48,730 bases of DNA from a virus: positions 1 through 48,730 of the IMG/VR virus record IMGVR_UViG_3300013306_000020; one strand, written 5' to 3'. Positions 7,563-16,700 of this stretch are shown in pieces (position 1 is the first letter of the stretch; every line of letters starts with the position of its first letter). The translations under genes and the position numbers were made by a program. The notes beneath the pieces were generated by a model, which searched no databases, was not told the DNA's origin, and saw only the letters and a program-made list of their open reading frames with translations.

Positions 7563-8141
7563 ATGGCCGGGAACAAGAGCACCGAAATCATGGTCCCCTC
7601 GCGGATCAACGTCTACCTCGGGCCCGTCGGCACAGTCGTCCCCGACGACGCCCGCACCGCGCCGGGCGTGGGTTGGTACAGCGTCGGCTACACGCCCGAC
7701 GACTCGCTGACCTTCGCCACCGAGCCCACCTTCCAGGAGGTGCGTTCCGCGCAGTCCGACTACGCGACGCGCCGCTTCCAGGTGTCCGACGCCGCGTCGA
7801 TCGCCGTCGACCTCCAGCAGTGGAACCTCCAGAATTACAAGGCCGCCATGGGCGGCGGAACCGTCACCGAGGTCACGCCGGCGACGACGCCCAAGACGTA
7901 CAAGTACGTCCCCCCGAAGGTCGGGGAGCGCGGCGAGCTCGCGGCCCTCGTCGACGTCGAGGACGGCGGCAAGCACTACCGCTACGTCTGCGCCCGCGTG
8001 TTCCAGAACGAGGGCGTCCAGTCGCAGCTGCACAAGGGCGCCGAGTCGCGCCTGCCGCTGCGCCTCCAGGTGCTCGGCGCCGACACCGGAGACAGCTTCT
8101 ACCTCCTCACGGATGACCCGGCGTTCGCGTCGGTCCCGTGA
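7563..8141 (+). CDS. major tail protein (192 aa)
   Basis: It is placed between the tail terminator and the tail chaperones. It begins with a typical tube-protein N-terminus (IMVPSRINVYLGPVGT) and contains GWYSVGYTPDDSLTF and ATRRFQVSDAASIAVDLQQWN, a beta-sandwich pattern common in tail tube subunits. It would polymerise into the tail tube around the tape measure. Its own promoter, leader and downstream terminator fit a highly expressed structural protein. Confidence 0.8.
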   Translation: MAGNKSTEIMVPSRINVYLGPVGTVVPDDARTAPGVGWYSVGYTPDDSLTFATEPTFQEVRSAQSDYATRRFQVSDAASIAVDLQQWNLQNYKAAMGGGTVTEVTPATTPKTYKYVPPKVGERGELAALVDVEDGGKHYRYVCARVFQNEGVQSQLHKGAESRLPLRLQVLGADTGDSFYLLTDDPAFASVP

Positions 8142-8165
8142 TCTGACTGAGGTCCACCGGTCGCT

Positions 8166-8199
8166 GACTGGCCCGTCCCCTTCCGGGGGCGGGCCAGTC
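8166..8199 (+). terminator. strong hairpin terminator
   Basis: A 15-bp stem with one G-T pair joins 8166-8180 and 8185-8199 across a 4-nt TTCC loop. It lies between the major tail protein gene and the next late promoter. Confidence 0.75.
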
Positions 8200-8213
8200 G
8201 CATGTCCAGCCCG

Positions 8214-8243
8214 CGACACAAGCACCCCCGAGCAGGCACCGTC
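8214..8243 (+). promoter_or_regulatory. late-type promoter, copy 8
   Basis: CGACACAA (8214-8221), 16 bp, ACCGTC (8238-8243). A small inverted repeat CGAGC/GCTCG (8229-8233, 8245-8249) brackets the second box. It drives the chaperone, tape measure and distal tail genes; TGGAGG precedes ATG 8297. Confidence 0.65.
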
Positions 8244-8296
8244 CGCTCGACCACACACAACGCGGCCCACCCGCACCACTGGAGGAACCAGACACC

Positions 8297-8842
8297 ATGG
8301 ATGAACTGATCTACGACACCTTCGACATGGACGCCGCGAGGCGCGAAGAGGAGTGCCCGGACGGCATCAAGATCGTCTACAAGGGCGAGGAGTTCATCCT
8401 CCCGGCCGAGCTGCCCATCGACATCTTCGACGCGCTCCTGTCGGACGACCTCGACCTGACCGGCATCTTCACCGAGCTGCTCAACAGCGAGGACGAGGAC
8501 GTCATGAAGGCCGTCCTCAAGCTGCTCATCGACCGGCCCACGCTGCCCAAGGCGATGCTCGACGCGATCCACGCCTGCTTCCGGTCGCTCTTCGGCGACG
8601 AGGACTACCCGCGGTTCCGTGGCCTGCGGCCGTCGATCAAGGACGTCGTCCGGCTCGCCCGTGGCCTCTTCGAGAGGTACGGCACCTCCCTGGGGGAAGC
8701 CTTCGCGTCGCCCGACTCGTCCGGGGACGGTGGCGCGACGTCGAGTCAGCCCTCCAGCTCCACCGAGGACTCGACGCTCGGAACATCTGGCGCCGACGCA
8801 CCCGCGACGGTCGACGCGCCCGCGCCGGCTTCCTCGGAGTAA
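8297..8842 (+). CDS. tail assembly chaperone, short form (181 aa)
   Basis: This is the unshifted product of the tail chaperone locus: an acidic helical protein with ILPAELPIDIFDALLSDDLD and VLKLLIDRP, ending in a Ser/Thr/Ala-rich tail. Chaperones of this class bind the tape measure during tail assembly. It lies in the standard position, and a slippery heptamer near codon 132 allows a -1 shift into the long form. Confidence 0.8.
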   Translation: MDELIYDTFDMDAARREEECPDGIKIVYKGEEFILPAELPIDIFDALLSDDLDLTGIFTELLNSEDEDVMKAVLKLLIDRPTLPKAMLDAIHACFRSLFGDEDYPRFRGLRPSIKDVVRLARGLFERYGTSLGEAFASPDSSGDGGATSSQPSSSTEDSTLGTSGADAPATVDAPAPASSE

Positions 8843-9165
8843 GGCGCCTCCGCAACCTGCTCGACGGGCTGCCCGACGACAGCACCCTCAAGCTCGCGCC
8901 CGGTGAACAGCCGTGGCCGATGCAGACAGAACTACTCGCTCAGATCGTGGAGGAACTCTCGGTGATGACCGCGCAGAAGGCTCGTGAAGAGCCGATCCGC
9001 GTCCCGCGCCCGGCATGGCTGGAGCGCGCGATCGAGGCTGCCCGGAAGCGCCGTGAGGCAGAGGCCCGTCAGGGCGACCAGCCGACCGTTGGCGCGGACG
9101 GCTCCGTCAAGGCGTTCGGTCACCGCCAGCTGCTCGAGCACATGAGGGGGCGGGTGGCCCAGTGA
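8297..9165 (+). CDS. tail assembly chaperone, long form by -1 frameshift
   Basis: After GGGGGAA the ribosome can slip back one base into the -1 frame, which stays open to 9165. The downstream part contains RRLRNLLDGLPDDS, typical of the second chaperone, and has no convincing start of its own. The predicted fusion is about 290 residues. It overlaps the tape measure start by GTGA. This arrangement is conserved in siphoviruses. Confidence 0.75.
8692..8698 (+). other. programmed -1 frameshift slippery site
   Basis: The heptamer G GGG GAA is correctly phased with the 0-frame codons GGG (8693) and GAA (8696). On slipping, the GGG codon re-pairs perfectly and GAA becomes GGA. It is the best slippery candidate between the point where the -1 frame becomes plausible and the 0-frame stop. 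Confidence 0.65.
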
Positions 9166-12100
9166 GTGCTGACGCGGTCGTCGCCGGACGGCTAGAGATC
9201 CCCGTCGAGTCGAACACCAAGGGGTTCAAGGAGCGACTCAAGAAGGCGATCGACGCGGAGGCCAAGGACGTCAAGGCCACGGTCGGTGTCGACGTCTCGA
9301 AGAAGGGGCTCCGCAAGAGGCTCCAGGAGTCCGTCGACGAGGCCGCCAAGGGGGTCAACGCCGAGGTCGGCGTGAAGATCAAGACCAAGAACCTCAAGGC
9401 GAAGCTCGCGGCCGCGGTGAAGGCCGCGGGCCCCGTCTCTGTCGACGCCGACCTCAAGAAGTTCGGCGCGACCGTCCGTGAGCACCTCGACCGGCTCTCG
9501 AAGGAGCGGGTCACCGTCTCCGTCGCCGCCGACGAGAAGGGCATGAACACCCTGCTCGCCCGGTGGCGCGCGAAGATGAAGGCCGGTCTCGCTGCGCCCG
9601 TCGGCGCGCCATCCGTTCCGGGGGGCGGCGCCGGCGGCGGCAAGGGCGGGTCCGGGTTCAAGATGCCCGAGTTCGGTGGCGGCATCGGTGCCCGGTCGGC
9701 GTTCATGCCGATCGGCATCCTCGGTCTCGCGTCGGTGATCCAGCCTGCGATCGCCGCCGTCGTCGGCTCCCTCGGTGGGCTCGTCGCCATGGCGGGCGCG
9801 GCCGCGGCCGCCGTCAACACTCTCGGTGGCGCCGGTGGCGCGCTCGGCACCCTCGGTGCCGCGTTCGCCGGCGTCACCATCGCCATGCGCTCCGTGTTCG
9901 AGGGCAAGGCGAAGGACCTACCGAAGGAGCTCCGCGGCATCCGTGAGGAGGTCGACAACCTCGGCGGGTCGTGGGCCGAGATCCGCACGCAGATCGCGGT
10001 CGACTTCTGGACCCCCCTCAAGGGCCAGATCGAGCCGACGGCCAAGGTCCTGTTCCCCCTGCTGAAGGAGGGGCTCGGCGGCGTCAACGAGGAACTCGGC
10101 CAGACCGCAGCGCAGACCGCGAAGTGGATGCAGTCGCCGCTGTTCAAGTCGCGGGTCGGTGACATCTTCCAGGCGATCCGCGTGCAGGCGTCCGGGCTCG
10201 GTGACGCCGTCCTCGGCAGCCTCAAGGGATTCGTCAACCTCACCGACGCGGCCGGTCCGATGCTGCTCAAGTTCTCCGGCGTCCTGACCGACTTCGGGAA
10301 GTGGGCTGCCGGGATCGGTGACACCTCCGCTAAGCAGCGTGAGCTCGGCAAGGCGTTCGAGTACGGGTGGCAGAAGGCTGCCCAGCTGTGGGACATGCTG
10401 AAGAACCTCGGCGGCGCCCTCAAGTCCACCTTCGGCGCCGGGCGCGAGTCCGGTGACCGTCTCCTCGCGTCGCTCCAGTCCGTCATTCGCGAGTGGCGCA
10501 CGTGGGCTGACTCGGCCAAGGGTCAGAACCGGATGAAGGAGTGGTTCGAGGCCGTCGAGCCCATCGCCCGCAACGTCGGCAAGCTCATCGTCGACATCGG
10601 GAAGGCCCTCGGGCGGCTCTCGGAGGACTCCACCACGGCGGGCCTCATCGAGAAGATCCGCACCGAACTGCTCCCCTCGCTCGAGACGTTCCTCAAGAAC
10701 CTCGGCACGACCCTCGGTCCGGCTGTCATCACCTTCGTCACGAACGTGCTCGAGGTCCTCACGCAGATGTCTGCTGCCGGGTCACCGCTCGGCCAAGGGC
10801 TCTCCGTCATCAGCCAGCTCATCGGTGGCCTCGCGGACGTGTTCCAGGCGCACCCGGATCTGGCGAAGAACGTCGGCATCCTGCTCGGTGCGCTGCTCGG
10901 GTTCCGGGCCCTGTCGTTCTTCGGTGGGCTCATCCCCGGCATCGCGCAGCTGTTCAAGTTCGTCCAGGGCGGCGGGAAGGCCGCGTGGCTTGGCGCCGCC
11001 GGTGGCATCGCGCTCTTCTCCGGTGCGCTCTCCGGGCTGCCCGGCCCGGTGCAGGGCGCGGTCGCTGCCCTCTCGACCCTGCTGACCCTCGTGCCGTCGT
11101 TCAAGAACTTCAGCAGCTCGGGCCGCGGGTTCGGTGACTTCGGTGCCCACGTGCAGCTCATGGGTACGGCGTTCACCGAGGCCAAGGACAAGAGCAAGGG
11201 CTTCTCCGGCGCGATGAAGGGTGTCGTCGGTTCCCTCGGGTACGGCGCCGGCGCGATCGGTGGCGGCCTCAAGGGTGCCCTGTCCGGTGCGATGGGTCTG
11301 CTCGGCGGTCCGTGGGGTATCGCGCTCGTCGGCGCGTCGGCTGCGATCGGCGGCTACATGCAGGCGCAGGAGAACGCTCGCGTCGCCGCGGAGGGGTTCT
11401 CGGACACCCTCGACAAGCAGACCGGGAAGCTGACCAAGGCCTCCGGTGACTTCGCGATCAAGAGCATCCAGGACAACATCAGCGGTGAGGACATCGACCG
11501 GCTCGACCGGCTCGGCATCTCCATCGGCGAGGCGGCCAATGCCGTCACCCAAGGTGGCCCGCAGCTCGACGCGTTCCGCAAGAAGGTCACGGACCTGTCG
11601 ACCGCGCAGGGCCCGAACCTGTCCCAGTGGGGCGGGGAAGCGAACGACAACCGTGACGCCCTCGACGGCCTCAACTCCCAACTCGGCCACCTCAACGACG
11701 ACATCGTCCGAGGGAAGAAGATCAACGCCGACTTCGCCCAGGGTCAGCGTGACGCAGCGAACGCGTCGACGACCCTCGGCGACAAGATGCGCGCCCTCAT
11801 CCCCACCGCGACCGAGGTCGCGGACGCCCTCGACCGCATCGCCGGCATCACCCTGTCGGCTCGTGAGGCGAACCGTCGCGCAGCCGAGTCGACCGATGCC
11901 CTCAACGCTGCCCTCAAGGCCAACGGCAAGACCCACGACGACAACACCGAGAAGGGCCGCGCGAACAACGCCGCCCTCGACGCCTACGCGCAGGCTCAGG
12001 TCGGAGCCGCGAAGGCGTCGGCTGAGGCTGGCGCGTCGGCCAGCACCCTCCGGGACAAGCTCGAGACCGCCCGCGCGAAGTTCATCGCGTCGGCCAAGGC

Positions 12101-12857
12101 TGCCGGGTACAGCGAGACCGAGGCTGCCAAGCTCGCGACGCAGATGGGTCTGACTGGTGAGGCCGCGAAGGGTATGGCCGCCAAGGTCGCTGCGATCAAG
12201 GGCAAGACCGTCATCGTCAAGGTCACCGATCAGGCATCCGCGATCGCGGCCGCGGCGCAGCGCGCTATCGACTCCGTGACCGGCAAGACCGTCACCATCC
12301 AGTCGGTGTTCAAGACGTCCGGCTTCCAGGCGTCGCTCCGTGCCGCGCAGGCCGTCAAGAACGCCAGCGTCTACTTCGGTGAGGCCGACGGCGGCATCAT
12401 CAAGGCCTTCCGCGACGGCGGCATCGAGCGCGCGATCGGCCGCAAGATCAAGTCGTTCGCGAACGGTGCCGAGCGGCACATCGCGCAGATCGCCCGCGGC
12501 GGCGAGTACCGCGTGTGGGCTGAGGACGAGACCGGGGGAGAGGCCTACATTCCTCTCGCCCAGTCGAAGCGTGGCCGGTCCATGGAGATCCTGTCGCAGG
12601 TCGCCGACCAGTTCGGCATGGCCCTCACGCCGGCACTGTCCGGCGCCGCGTCCGCTGCCGGTGCGGCATACGCGTCGGCGTCGACGCGCGGTGGTCTGTC
12701 CGACCGTCCCGCGCCCGCGGGTGGCCCTCGGGTCGTCATCGAGCCCGGCGGGGTCATCGTCAACAACCCGGCCCCGGAGCCGGCTAGCCAGTCCGTTGTC
12801 GGCGCGATCCGTGACGTCGGCGCGTTCGGCCTGTTCGGTGGAGAAGGTGAGTTCTGA
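9162..12857 (+). CDS. tape measure protein (1231 aa)
   Basis: This is the longest gene after the tail-tip protein and directly follows the chaperones. The N-terminus has repeated charged helices (LKKAIDAEAKDVKATVGVDV and similar). A strong hydrophobic region is seen around residues 180-245, and the middle and C-terminal parts are Ala/Gly-rich helical with LPGPVQGAVAAL. The tape measure sets tail length; by the usual rule of about 0.15 nm per residue the tail would be near 185 nm. No lytic transglycosylase or peptidase motif was noticed. Confidence 0.9.
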   Translation: MSADAVVAGRLEIPVESNTKGFKERLKKAIDAEAKDVKATVGVDVSKKGLRKRLQESVDEAAKGVNAEVGVKIKTKNLKAKLAAAVKAAGPVSVDADLKKFGATVREHLDRLSKERVTVSVAADEKGMNTLLARWRAKMKAGLAAPVGAPSVPGGGAGGGKGGSGFKMPEFGGGIGARSAFMPIGILGLASVIQPAIAAVVGSLGGLVAMAGAAAAAVNTLGGAGGALGTLGAAFAGVTIAMRSVFEGKAKDLPKELRGIREEVDNLGGSWAEIRTQIAVDFWTPLKGQIEPTAKVLFPLLKEGLGGVNEELGQTAAQTAKWMQSPLFKSRVGDIFQAIRVQASGLGDAVLGSLKGFVNLTDAAGPMLLKFSGVLTDFGKWAAGIGDTSAKQRELGKAFEYGWQKAAQLWDMLKNLGGALKSTFGAGRESGDRLLASLQSVIREWRTWADSAKGQNRMKEWFEAVEPIARNVGKLIVDIGKALGRLSEDSTTAGLIEKIRTELLPSLETFLKNLGTTLGPAVITFVTNVLEVLTQMSAAGSPLGQGLSVISQLIGGLADVFQAHPDLAKNVGILLGALLGFRALSFFGGLIPGIAQLFKFVQGGGKAAWLGAAGGIALFSGALSGLPGPVQGAVAALSTLLTLVPSFKNFSSSGRGFGDFGAHVQLMGTAFTEAKDKSKGFSGAMKGVVGSLGYGAGAIGGGLKGALSGAMGLLGGPWGIALVGASAAIGGYMQAQENARVAAEGFSDTLDKQTGKLTKASGDFAIKSIQDNISGEDIDRLDRLGISIGEAANAVTQGGPQLDAFRKKVTDLSTAQGPNLSQWGGEANDNRDALDGLNSQLGHLNDDIVRGKKINADFAQGQRDAANASTTLGDKMRALIPTATEVADALDRIAGITLSAREANRRAAESTDALNAALKANGKTHDDNTEKGRANNAALDAYAQAQVGAAKASAEAGASASTLRDKLETARAKFIASAKAAGYSETEAAKLATQMGLTGEAAKGMAAKVAAIKGKTVIVKVTDQASAIAAAAQRAIDSVTGKTVTIQSVFKTSGFQASLRAAQAVKNASVYFGEADGGIIKAFRDGGIERAIGRKIKSFANGAERHIAQIARGGEYRVWAEDETGGEAYIPLAQSKRGRSMEILSQVADQFGMALTPALSGAASAAGAAYASASTRGGLSDRPAPAGGPRVVIEPGGVIVNNPAPEPASQSVVGAIRDVGAFGLFGGEGEF

Positions 12858-12859
12858 CC

Positions 12860-13720
12860 ATGCCTACCGCCTGGGATAACTACAGGGCGTTCCAAGAGCT
12901 CAAGGCGCACGAGCAGATCTGGTTCGACGGGTGGGAGCTCACCGAGGGCACCGTCCGCAACTGGGAGGTCCGCGACGGCATCGACGGGGTCGCCGGGATG
13001 CTCGGCGACAACCTCACCGTGGCGAACAGGTCGGGGGAGGTGTGGCGTCCGAAGCTCCTCGGACCCGGGTCGTTCACGATCCAGCTGTGGCTCAAGGGCA
13101 ACACGAAGCGGGAGGCGCAGGACGCGTGGCGCACGCTGCTGCGAGCCGTCTACCGGCCGCACCGGCTCGTGCAGGTCAAGCGGCGCACGGCCGGCGGCGA
13201 GCTCGTGTACGCCAACGCTGAGGTGTCGGGCCGGATCGAGCCGACCCACCTCGGCCAGCTCGCCTATCGGGCGTCGATCACCTTCAACGTGCCCTCGGGG
13301 ATCTGGCAGTCCGTGACGGACTACCGCATGGACACGCCGGCCTCGAGCGCGATGCCCAAGACGCTCTACCTCGACGACTTCGCGCTGTCGACCGCGCCCC
13401 TGGAGAACCTCCAGTTCACGATCTACGGGCGCATCACGAACCCGCGGCTCATCGACAACACCGACGGCGGCATCGGCGACCAGCTGCTCTACACCGGCAC
13501 CATCCCCTCCGGGGCGTGGATCCGCTTCAACGCCGCGACTTGGGGCATCGACGCCTCCGGCACGACCTACAGCCACGCCGCGACCAACCCGACCGGACGC
13601 CGCTTCATGACGATCGGCGCGGCCCGCCCTGGCGACCGGCCGTCGATCCAGCTCACCGGGACGAACACCGACTCCAAGACCCGCCTGGGCGTCTACGGCA
13701 AGCGCGCCTACCTGTGCTGA
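12860..13720 (+). CDS. distal tail (Dit-like) protein (286 aa)
   Basis: It lies immediately after the tape measure. The N-terminal half has FDGWELTEGTVRNWEVRDGIDG and LGPGSFTIQLWLKGNTKREAQDAWRTLLRA, patterns of actinophage distal tail or baseplate hub proteins, and the C-terminal half is beta-rich. It should form the ring joining tube and tip. The ATG lies 2 bp after the preceding stop. Confidence 0.75.
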   Translation: MPTAWDNYRAFQELKAHEQIWFDGWELTEGTVRNWEVRDGIDGVAGMLGDNLTVANRSGEVWRPKLLGPGSFTIQLWLKGNTKREAQDAWRTLLRAVYRPHRLVQVKRRTAGGELVYANAEVSGRIEPTHLGQLAYRASITFNVPSGIWQSVTDYRMDTPASSAMPKTLYLDDFALSTAPLENLQFTIYGRITNPRLIDNTDGGIGDQLLYTGTIPSGAWIRFNAATWGIDASGTTYSHAATNPTGRRFMTIGAARPGDRPSIQLTGTNTDSKTRLGVYGKRAYLC

Positions 13721-13728
13721 TGAGCGGG

Positions 13729-13758
13729 CGACACTAGGACTCCCCGGAAGGCACCGTC
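13729..13758 (+). promoter_or_regulatory. late-type promoter, copy 9
   Basis: CGACACTA (13729-13736), 16 bp, ACCGTC (13753-13758), start ATG 13766. CCCGG (13743-13747) and CCGGG (13758-13762) form an inverted repeat around the second box. Confidence 0.75.
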
Positions 13759-13765
13759 CGGGCCC

Positions 13766-16700
13766 ATGGGTGTCTTTCTTCGTGCGTACGACCGGAACGG
13801 TGCGGCTCTCGGGCTGATGCCCGACTTCACCGACCTGAACGTGCAGACGGTCGACAATGAGCCGGGCACGATGACCTTCCGCTACCAGAAGGACGGGCTG
13901 CTCGCGTCGCTGCTCGACCGCGATGAACTGTTCCTGTCGGTCAACGAGGACGGCGTCGTCTCCTCGGACCTGTTCGTGCTCGAGGACGACACCGACGACC
14001 CGGTGCAGACGCTCACGCAGACGAAGCGCCGGTGGGTCACCTGCTCGGCGCGCGGCTACATGTCGGTGCTCGAGCAGGCCGTCGTCTTCCCGAAGGGCGC
14101 GAACGCTGCCGGTACGAACCTCTACGGCCTCAAGCCCGAATACAAGTTCGACGACAAGAGCCCCGGCAACATCATGCTCGTCCTCATCAACGAGGCGAAG
14201 GCCCGCGGCGCGCTCACCGAGCTCCAGACCGACTTCGTCACCGCGACGGACTCGGCCGGCCGGGCGTGGCCCAAGACGTACGACATCACCTACCAGCCGG
14301 GCGCCAACCTGCTCTCCGTCCTCACGGACATGATCAATGACGGCTGGGTCGACGCGCGCATGGAGGGTCGGAAGCTGCGGCTCTTCGTGCCCGACACGTA
14401 CTTCGGCACCAAGACCGACATGCTCCGCTACGGCCAGAACGTCACCAGCGCCCCCCGGAAGCGGTCCCGTCGCAACATCCTGTCTCACGTCCTGGCCGCC
14501 GGCGACGCCGAGAAGAAGGCCACCGTGCAGGTCGCGAACGCGACGACCGCGGCCCGGTTCGGCCGCCGCGAGGGCTTCGCGTCCGACGGGCGCCTCACCA
14601 AGACCGCCGCCCTCACGTCCCTCGCGAACCGTGAGCTGTCGACGCACCAGATGTTCAAGGAAGCGTTCACGCTCGAGATGGTGATGAACCCGCCCGGGCC
14701 GGGGGAGGGTTGGCCTCGCCCTGGCATCGACTTCTTCGTCGGCGACCGGATCTACTACGACCGGGCGCGGATCAACTCCACGGAGTACCAGCCGCTGCTC
14801 GTCCGGTCGATCACGAAGGCGTGGGGCGACACGAACCGTGCCGCGACGTGCTCGATCGAGCTCGCTGACCTGTTCGTGAAGCAGACCGCGCGCACCGCGG
14901 CGCAGGTCGCGGCGATCGTCAACGGATCCACCGGTGTCCGCATGCCGGCGCCGCGCGCGCCGCAGCGTGACGCGTTCCCGCCCGTCGGGCCCTCGACCGT
15001 CACCGTCACCGGTGCCACCGACCTGTTTGACGAGGGTGTGCGCAAGACGTACCGGTCGACGGCGACGATCACGTGGCCGGCTGTCGATCAGGACTCCGAC
15101 GGGACACCGCTGGATGACCTCGACGGCTACGAGGTGCAGGTCGCTGTCAACGGCGGCCCGTGGTCGGCGTCGAAGGTGTCGAAGGACACGCAGGAGCTCG
15201 TCACCGGTCTCAAGCCGCTGGACCTCGTCCGGGCGCGGGTGCTCGCGAAGGACACCTCCGGGAACCGGTCGGACTGGACGCTGTCGGTCGCGGTGCAGAT
15301 GCCGATGGACCTGACGGCGCCGCTCGTGCCGACCGTGCCGGTGCTGACGCAGAAGCTCGGCGTCGTCACCTGCCGCTGGGACGGCCAGGGCACGCCCGGC
15401 CCGGCGGCGATGCCGCCGGACTTCCACCACGTCGAGGTGCAGCGGTGCCTCTCCAACGCCTTCACGACGGGCGTGATCGTCGTCGACTCCCTCATGGAGC
15501 CGGACGCTGCGACGCTCGTGTCGGGCCTGCCCTATGGGGAGGCGTGGTGGTTCCGGTTCGTCGCCGTCGACGTGCAGGGCAACCGGTCGGTGCCGGGCCC
15601 GGCCGCGTCGATCGCAGTCGCGCCGCTCGTCAACGGCGACCTGCCCGCACAGGTCATCCTCGACATCGAGAACGCCAAGGGCACCCTCAACGGCTGGACC
15701 TTCACCGGCAAGACCACCATCAACGGCGGCAAGATCGAAGCCGACTCGCTGACCATCGCCGCGATCAAGGCCGGCACCATCGGCGTCTCCAAGCTCGCGG
15801 TGGCCGACACCGCCAACATGGTCGACGTCAACGAGACGAACCCCGGCATCGTGCAGCAGGTCACCGGCACCACGCTCGTCACCGGCGGATACTCGGCGCG
15901 CACCGACGAGACCGTGTCGACGTTCCGCCTGGGCCAGAAGAAGGGCCCCATCCCGTTCAAGCAGGGGGAGCGTCTCCGCTTCACGACCCGCGCCTACGTC
16001 ACCTCGGGCGCGGTCACCGCGACCGTGCGGCTGTGGGTGTTCAAGTCCGACGACACGGTGTTCCCCTATCAGGACCTCGGCACCATCGCCCTGACGACCG
16101 CGCCGACGAACTTCACGGTCGAGGCCGACATCACCCTCGACCTCACCGACCGCGCCACCTACTACCTCGAGCTCGCGGGCGTCACCAACCAGCCGGTCCG
16201 GGTCCAGACGACCCGCTGCTACCGGATGGGCGCCGGCGAGCTGCTCGTCGACGGGTCGATCCAGGCCAAGCACATGAGCGCGAACTCCGTGAAGGCCGAC
16301 TCGATCGAGGCCGGCGCGATCGACGTCGACAAGATCACTCAGGGCGTGCTCCGGTCGAACCTCATGCCCGACCCGGGGTTCGAGTCGACGTCGGCGCTGA
16401 CCAGCTTCGCCAGCGCCGGGCAGGGACTCTCCTTCCAGTGGCGCCACGACAGGTCCGGCACGGGCGCCCAGGCGTACCGGGCCACGGGGAAGGCTCGCGG
16501 CGGCGCGCGGCGCATGGTCATCGGCGTCGACGGCACCGGCAGCACAGCGACCGTCGGGCGCGTCTACTCGCCCTCGTTCAAGGTCGAGGCGGCCAAGACG
16601 TACCGCGTCAACTGGTACGCCCTCGCCAACGGTGCGGGCGCCACCGGTGTCAACGTGCCGAAGCTGACGGTCGAGGCCGTGTTCGGTCCGGCGGCCAACA

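Noticed and set aside
12545-16447. 1300-codon open frame on the minus strand opposite tape measure, distal tail and tail-tip genes
   Set aside because: Its frame is the GC3 shadow of well-supported virion genes; composition is Arg/Gly/Val/Leu-rich without domains and no ribosome site is seen.
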